A DNA stretch of 10,000 nt from an uncultured Clostridia bacterium (GTDB taxonomy: Bacteria > Bacillota > Clostridia > Oscillospirales > Acutalibacteraceae): assembly GCA_937880805.1 (NCBI GenBank), contig CALGRR010000106.1:1-10000 (forward strand). The letters run 5' to 3'. Under the pieces are notes generated by a model that saw nothing but the letters and a program-made list of their open reading frames with translations, was not told the DNA's origin and did no database searches. Positions 6,745 through 10,000 of this stretch are shown here, piece by piece (position 1 is the first letter of the stretch; each line of letters opens with the position of its first letter). The position numbers and the translations under genes are program-made.

Positions 6745-7965
6745 ATGAATTATAACGGAATTGATTTCGATACTTATTTTAATAATTATCCCGATAAAAA
6801 CGGATACTTCGGCAAATACGGCGGAGTTTATATTGATGAAAAGCTCAAGGCTGCAATGGCTGAAATAACAGAAGCTTATTATTCAATCTGCCAGTCAAGA
6901 AAGTTTATTGCGGAGCTTCGCAGAATAAGAAAAGAGTTTCAGGGCAGACCCACTCCCGTTACTCATCTTGAAAGACTTTCAGATGCTCTGGGCGGCAAGG
7001 TTCAGCTTTATGCAAAGCGTGAGGATTTGAACCATTCGGGTGCACATAAGCTCAACCATTGTATGGGTGAGGCTCTTCTTGCAAAATATATGGGCAAGAA
7101 AAAGGTTATTGCCGAAACGGGTGCAGGTCAGCATGGTGTTGCCCTTGCAACCGCCGCAGCATATTTCGGCCTTGAATGCGATATTTATATGGGCTCTGTT
7201 GATATTAAAAAGCAGGCTCCCAATGTTGCAAGAATGAAAATTCTCGGTGCAAACGTTGTTGAGGTAACACACGGTCTGCAAACTCTTAAAGAAGCTGTTG
7301 ATGCGGCTTTTGATGCATACAGCAAGGAATATAACGATTGCATTTACTGCATCGGCTCTGTTCTCGGCCCTCATCCTTTCCCGATGATGGTTCGTGATTT
7401 CCAGAGCGTAGTCGGCATTGAAGCAAGAGAGCAGTTCATTGAAATGACGGGTCATCTTCCCTCATCAATCGTTGCCTGTGTTGGCGGTGGTTCAAATGCA
7501 ATGGGTCTATTTTCCGGCTTTTTAAACGACCCAGTTGATATCTATGGTATCGAACCACTTGGCCGAGGCCACAAATTAGGTGACCACGCAGCAAGTCTAA
7601 AGTATGGTGAAGAAGGTATTATGCACGGGTTTAACAGCATCATGTTAAAAGACGAAAACGGCGAACCCGCCCCTGTATATTCCGTTGCAAGCGGATTAGA
7701 CTATCCTTCTAGTGGTCCTGAACATGCATTTTTACATGATTTAGGCAGAGTAAAATACGATGTTATAAATGACGAAGAAACGATAGATGCTTTCTTTGAA
7801 TTATCCAGAATGGAAGGAATCATTCCAGCTATCGAGAGTTCACACGCTATTGCTTATGGCATGAAACTTGCCCAAAAGATGGATAAAGGCTCTATCCTTA
7901 TTAATCTTTCTGGAAGAGGCGATAAAGACATGGATTATATCATTGAACACTATGGAATTCGATAA
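6745..7965 (+). CDS. trpB: Tryptophan synthase beta chain
   Basis: This is a 406-residue PLP enzyme that joins indole and serine to make tryptophan, normally as an alpha2-beta2 complex. The PLP Lys is Lys102 in GAHKLN. AETGAGQHG (123-131) holds catalytic Glu124. GGGSNA (247-252) binds the PLP phosphate, with Glu364 in AIESSH and LSGRGD (388-393) near the C terminus. Length is normal for the TrpB1 type. The start is ATG 6745, 8 bases after GGAGG. A TTG at 6730 overlaps that site and is rejected. Expression is under the Trp T-box. No trpA or other trp gene follows: trpB is alone and faces a convergent surface-protein gene. Codon use changes abruptly near residues 240-254, so the 3' third may come from a different genome. 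Confidence 0.95.
   Translation: MNYNGIDFDTYFNNYPDKNGYFGKYGGVYIDEKLKAAMAEITEAYYSICQSRKFIAELRRIRKEFQGRPTPVTHLERLSDALGGKVQLYAKREDLNHSGAHKLNHCMGEALLAKYMGKKKVIAETGAGQHGVALATAAAYFGLECDIYMGSVDIKKQAPNVARMKILGANVVEVTHGLQTLKEAVDAAFDAYSKEYNDCIYCIGSVLGPHPFPMMVRDFQSVVGIEAREQFIEMTGHLPSSIVACVGGGSNAMGLFSGFLNDPVDIYGIEPLGRGHKLGDHAASLKYGEEGIMHGFNSIMLKDENGEPAPVYSVASGLDYPSSGPEHAFLHDLGRVKYDVINDEETIDAFFELSRMEGIIPAIESSHAIAYGMKLAQKMDKGSILINLSGRGDKDMDYIIEHYGIR
7462..7506. other. Composition breakpoint inside trpB (probable chimeric junction)
   Basis: Upstream-style codons run to the CTT and CCC of residues 238-239 (7456-7461). The first downstream-style codon is CTA at 7507-7509. The interval between encodes the conserved GGGSNA phosphate-binding loop. 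Leu TTA/CTA goes from 0 of 17 before to 9 of 13 after, Asp GAC from 0 of 12 to 6 of 13, and Pro CCA from 0 of 8 to 3 of 7. The frame is intact. The DNA beyond keeps the second style to the window's end. Confidence 0.7.
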
Positions 7966-8077
7966 TAAAAGAATTTGTATCCATTATTTATTCCACTCCT
8001 CTAAGATTTCATAAAAAATTTTACATCTTGTACACGGCGATATCAAGTCTATTTTTATAAACTTTATACTACAACAA

Positions 8078-8107
8078 TTTAAGGACTATGAAAACATAGC
8101 CCTTAAA
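8078..8107 (-). terminator. Hairpin after the surface-protein gene, possible terminator
   Basis: A 13-bp stem with one mismatch (8078-8090 with 8095-8107) and an AAAA loop lies 25 bp beyond the stop of the leftward surface-protein gene. The U-tract on either strand is poor, so termination is plausible but not certain. It could also serve trpB, whose stop is 112 bp away. The rest of 7966-8132 is AT-rich and shows nothing else I can name. Confidence 0.45.
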
Positions 8108-8132
8108 TTAATGAAATCAAAACATATTTATT

Positions 8133-10000
8133 CTATACACGTTTTCTATTCAAAACAACTTTTAGTAAAATTCCACACATAATCATGCATGCATATACTA
8201 ACAGCATATTATTATCCATCGTCTTTGGAGATTCTGATGTTGGATTCTGTGTTACAGATTCCTGTTGTTCTTCAGATGTTGCAGATTCCTCAGTTTTTCC
8301 TGGATTCTCTGGAACCGCTGGTTCATCAGGCTTTTCTGGATTCTCTGGAACTGCTGGCTCATTAGGGTTTGCTGGTTTTTCCGGAACTGCTGGCTCATTA
8401 GGGTTTGTTGGATTTTCTGGAACTGCTGGCCCATTAGGGTTTACTGCTTTTTCCTCGTTATATGCTAATGCATATGTTGAGAAATGATCAGTCTTAAACG
8501 TAATAGTTCCATCTCCATTATCTATTGTATCTAATGTTGTAATTTCTCCATTATGATTACGAATCACCTTATAAAGATAATTTTCACCCTTTAATGATTC
8601 TGGAATAGCTATAGTAATTGCTAGTTCTTCTTGCAATTCACTCAATGTTCCTAATTCACTATCATCCGCCTTAATCATGATACAAATATCCATATATTGA
8701 ATTTTTGTATCTTCACCTAATTCTGCAACAGCTTCTTTTTCTATTTCAACACGAACTTCTTCTGAAATAGAAGCAATTGATTCTTCTTTTATTTCTTCAA
8801 CTACAAGTTCACTTGTAATATTCTTACCGCTTTCTACAGCATGTTTTACTTTTTGAGGAAATCCATCATCACCAACGCCTGTTGCTAGTTCGCCTAACAT
8901 AATTTTATCTACTAGTTCAAACAGCTCAAGTTTTACAGCATTCTCTGTCGCTTCATCTTTTACAACCGTAATATTTTCTACAGGTTTTGCAAGTATTTCT
9001 TCTTTGCTTACAGAGTTACTTGTATTGCTTTCCACTTTATAAACAGAAGCTGTGATAGCCTGTTCATCAATAAAGTAAAAATCTCCACCATTCACTGCTT
9101 CTGGCTGAATAAATGTCGCAAGAACAAAATCTACATCCTTTCCAGCCCATTCATCCTTAATTACACCTTTAAATGTAACTTTTACTGTTTTACCAGCACC
9201 AATTGTAGCCATATATGCATCATACTGATTTTTATCTAAATCTTTATAAATCTTATATGCATCACTTGATACAATATCTGTAAAAAGATCAAATTTTACT
9301 TCTTCCTCATTCCATCTACCTAAACCTGTAAATACATGGTTCACATTGACAGAATTTGGATTTGTAATGGATGCAGTAAATGTTACCTCACGTCCTGTTG
9401 CAATTTGCTTAGGTGCATCCATTTCTAATTTAACTTCTAATGGTTTTAAAATATGATTTGCATCAAAAAAATGTTCATAACACACTGGTTCTGCATCATA
9501 TGGTTCTTCTTTTGTTTGTGTAACGCCATTTACAAAACAGATTTCTTCTGCTCGAGCCCAATCTTCATCAATCACACATGCAAACTCTACAGTAACCGCT
9601 TCATCAGCTTCCAATAAAGCAATATATGCTCCATTTTCTGTAGCTTCATATTTGTTACTCTCTGTTGCAATAATTTCACTCATACAACCTTCTGGATCAT
9701 ATACGCCGCATCCTACCCACACATGCTCTAATGCTGCCTCAGTAACATTTCTAACAGTGAAAGAATAAGTAAGCTCCTGCCCTGGAGAAATCATAGAAAT
9801 ATCGTTTAAATCAACTGGTTCACCATCAAGTGTATAACCGCGTTCTATCTCCCAAGGATAATTAACATGAGTTGTAACCCACTGTTCATCAATAAAGCCA
9901 AAATCCTGACCATTTACCGCTTTTGGCTGAACAAACGTTGCTGCAATAAAATCAACATCCTGTCCTGCCCAAGATCCCCAAACAGTCCCTGTAAATGTAA
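8133..10000 (-). CDS. Cell-wall-anchored surface protein with tandem beta-sandwich repeats (partial, start beyond window)
   Basis: The frame stays open from the stop at 8133 to position 10000, so the gene starts outside the window. The Met codon at 9794 lacks a ribosome binding site and is internal. Order from the N side: tandem beta-sandwich repeats of about 137 residues (AGQDVDFIAATFVQP in one, AGKDVDFVLATFIQP in a later one); a charged, partly helical region; and a segment ending TFKTDHFSTYALAY, a module common in Clostridia surface proteins. Then comes a Pro-rich 12-residue repeat stalk, the sorting motif SPKTMD, a hydrophobic segment and RKRV. The SPKT motif plus tail indicates sortase anchoring to the wall, though Met replaces the usual Gly. 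Ligand and role are unknown. Codon use matches the 3' part of trpB, not the genes on the left. Confidence 0.85.
   Translation of the reverse strand, partial: TFTGTVWGSWAGQDVDFIAATFVQPKAVNGQDFGFIDEQWVTTHVNYPWEIERGYTLDGEPVDLNDISMISPGQELTYSFTVRNVTEAALEHVWVGCGVYDPEGCMSEIIATESNKYEATENGAYIALLEADEAVTVEFACVIDEDWARAEEICFVNGVTQTKEEPYDAEPVCYEHFFDANHILKPLEVKLEMDAPKQIATGREVTFTASITNPNSVNVNHVFTGLGRWNEEEVKFDLFTDIVSSDAYKIYKDLDKNQYDAYMATIGAGKTVKVTFKGVIKDEWAGKDVDFVLATFIQPEAVNGGDFYFIDEQAITASVYKVESNTSNSVSKEEILAKPVENITVVKDEATENAVKLELFELVDKIMLGELATGVGDDGFPQKVKHAVESGKNITSELVVEEIKEESIASISEEVRVEIEKEAVAELGEDTKIQYMDICIMIKADDSELGTLSELQEELAITIAIPESLKGENYLYKVIRNHNGEITTLDTIDNGDGTITFKTDHFSTYALAYNEEKAVNPNGPAVPENPTNPNEPAVPEKPANPNEPAVPENPEKPDEPAVPENPGKTEESATSEEQQESVTQNPTSESPKTMDNNMLLVYACMIMCGILLKVVLNRKRV
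8302..8445. repeat. Four tandem 36-bp repeats encoding a Pro-rich stalk
   Basis: Units at 8302-8337, 8338-8373, 8374-8409 and 8410-8445 share the core GGAACTGCTGG and encode NPNEPAVPENP-like 12-residue units on the minus strand. Slippage or recombination between units could change stalk length, so the copy number may vary between strains or be collapsed in assembly. Confidence 0.9.
9061..9155. repeat. DNA-level copy of the segment at 9883-9977
   Basis: The two segments, 822 bp apart, align base for base with scattered differences and share runs such as TGTTCATCAATAAAG. They encode the ends of two repeat domains, spaced two domain lengths (2 x 137 residues) apart. The intervening copy has diverged much more (ICFVNGVTQTKE in place of VDFVLATFIQPE). 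Confidence 0.8.

Noticed and set aside
7996..8030. AAGAT...ATCTT and TAAAA/TTTTA pairing after trpB as a terminator
   Set aside because: Two short AT-only stems broken by an uneven internal loop, with no U-tract. Too weak to call.
8185..8487. Plus-strand open frame rich in Gly, Ser and Phe opposite the surface-protein stalk
   Set aside because: It is the mirror of the 36-bp repeats on the other strand, with no ribosome binding site. A shadow frame.
9792..9794. Met codon as the start of the surface-protein gene
   Set aside because: No ribosome binding site precedes it, and the same frame stays open with matching repeat-domain sequence up to the window edge.

Overview
The window looks like low-to-mid GC DNA from an anaerobic gut-type member of the Bacillota (Clostridia). 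Support comes from the AGGAGG-type ribosome binding sites, a T-box leader, sigma-A consensus promoters with 16-17 bp spacers, and a Gram-positive wall-anchored surface protein at the right edge. The exact taxon cannot be read from the sequence.

Positions 24-4890 hold a leftward four-gene operon for an amino sugar: a BadF/NAGK-type N-acetylglucosamine kinase, a SIS-domain phosphosugar protein, a GH84 beta-N-acetylglucosaminidase without a signal peptide, and an MFS transporter. The genes overlap or lie within 20 bp of each other, each has its own ribosome binding site, and one good promoter precedes the kinase. The simplest reading is import of a GlcNAc-containing compound, cleavage inside the cell, and phosphorylation of the freed GlcNAc. 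A perfect 21-bp hairpin overlaps the end of the transporter gene. A GNAT acetyltransferase is transcribed divergently from the same 130-bp control region, so the two domain types found fused in animal O-GlcNAcase sit side by side here.

Positions 5501-6265 hold a bidirectional terminator and a leftward gene for a small exported protein of unknown function. From 6266 to 6744 there are two divergent promoters and a full T-box leader. The leader reads as tryptophan-specific: UGG specifier, UGGC acceptor bulge matching a G discriminator base. It ends in a terminator and is followed by a 12-codon reading frame with one Trp codon, then trpB.

The most notable point is inside trpB. The reading frame and protein are normal, but codon use changes sharply between about 7462 and 7506. 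Before this, 0 of 17 Leu codons are TTA/CTA and 0 of 12 Asp codons are GAC. After it, 9 of 13 Leu are TTA/CTA and 6 of 13 Asp are GAC. The DNA from there to 10000 keeps the second style. So the window probably joins two genomes, either as an assembly chimera at a conserved motif or as a real recombination inside trpB.

The right part (8133-10000) is the C-terminal portion of a leftward gene for a large surface protein. It has tandem beta-sandwich repeats, a Pro-rich repeat stalk and an SPKT-type sorting signal. Its start lies beyond the window. No CRISPR array, tRNA, rRNA, transposase or phage gene was seen.
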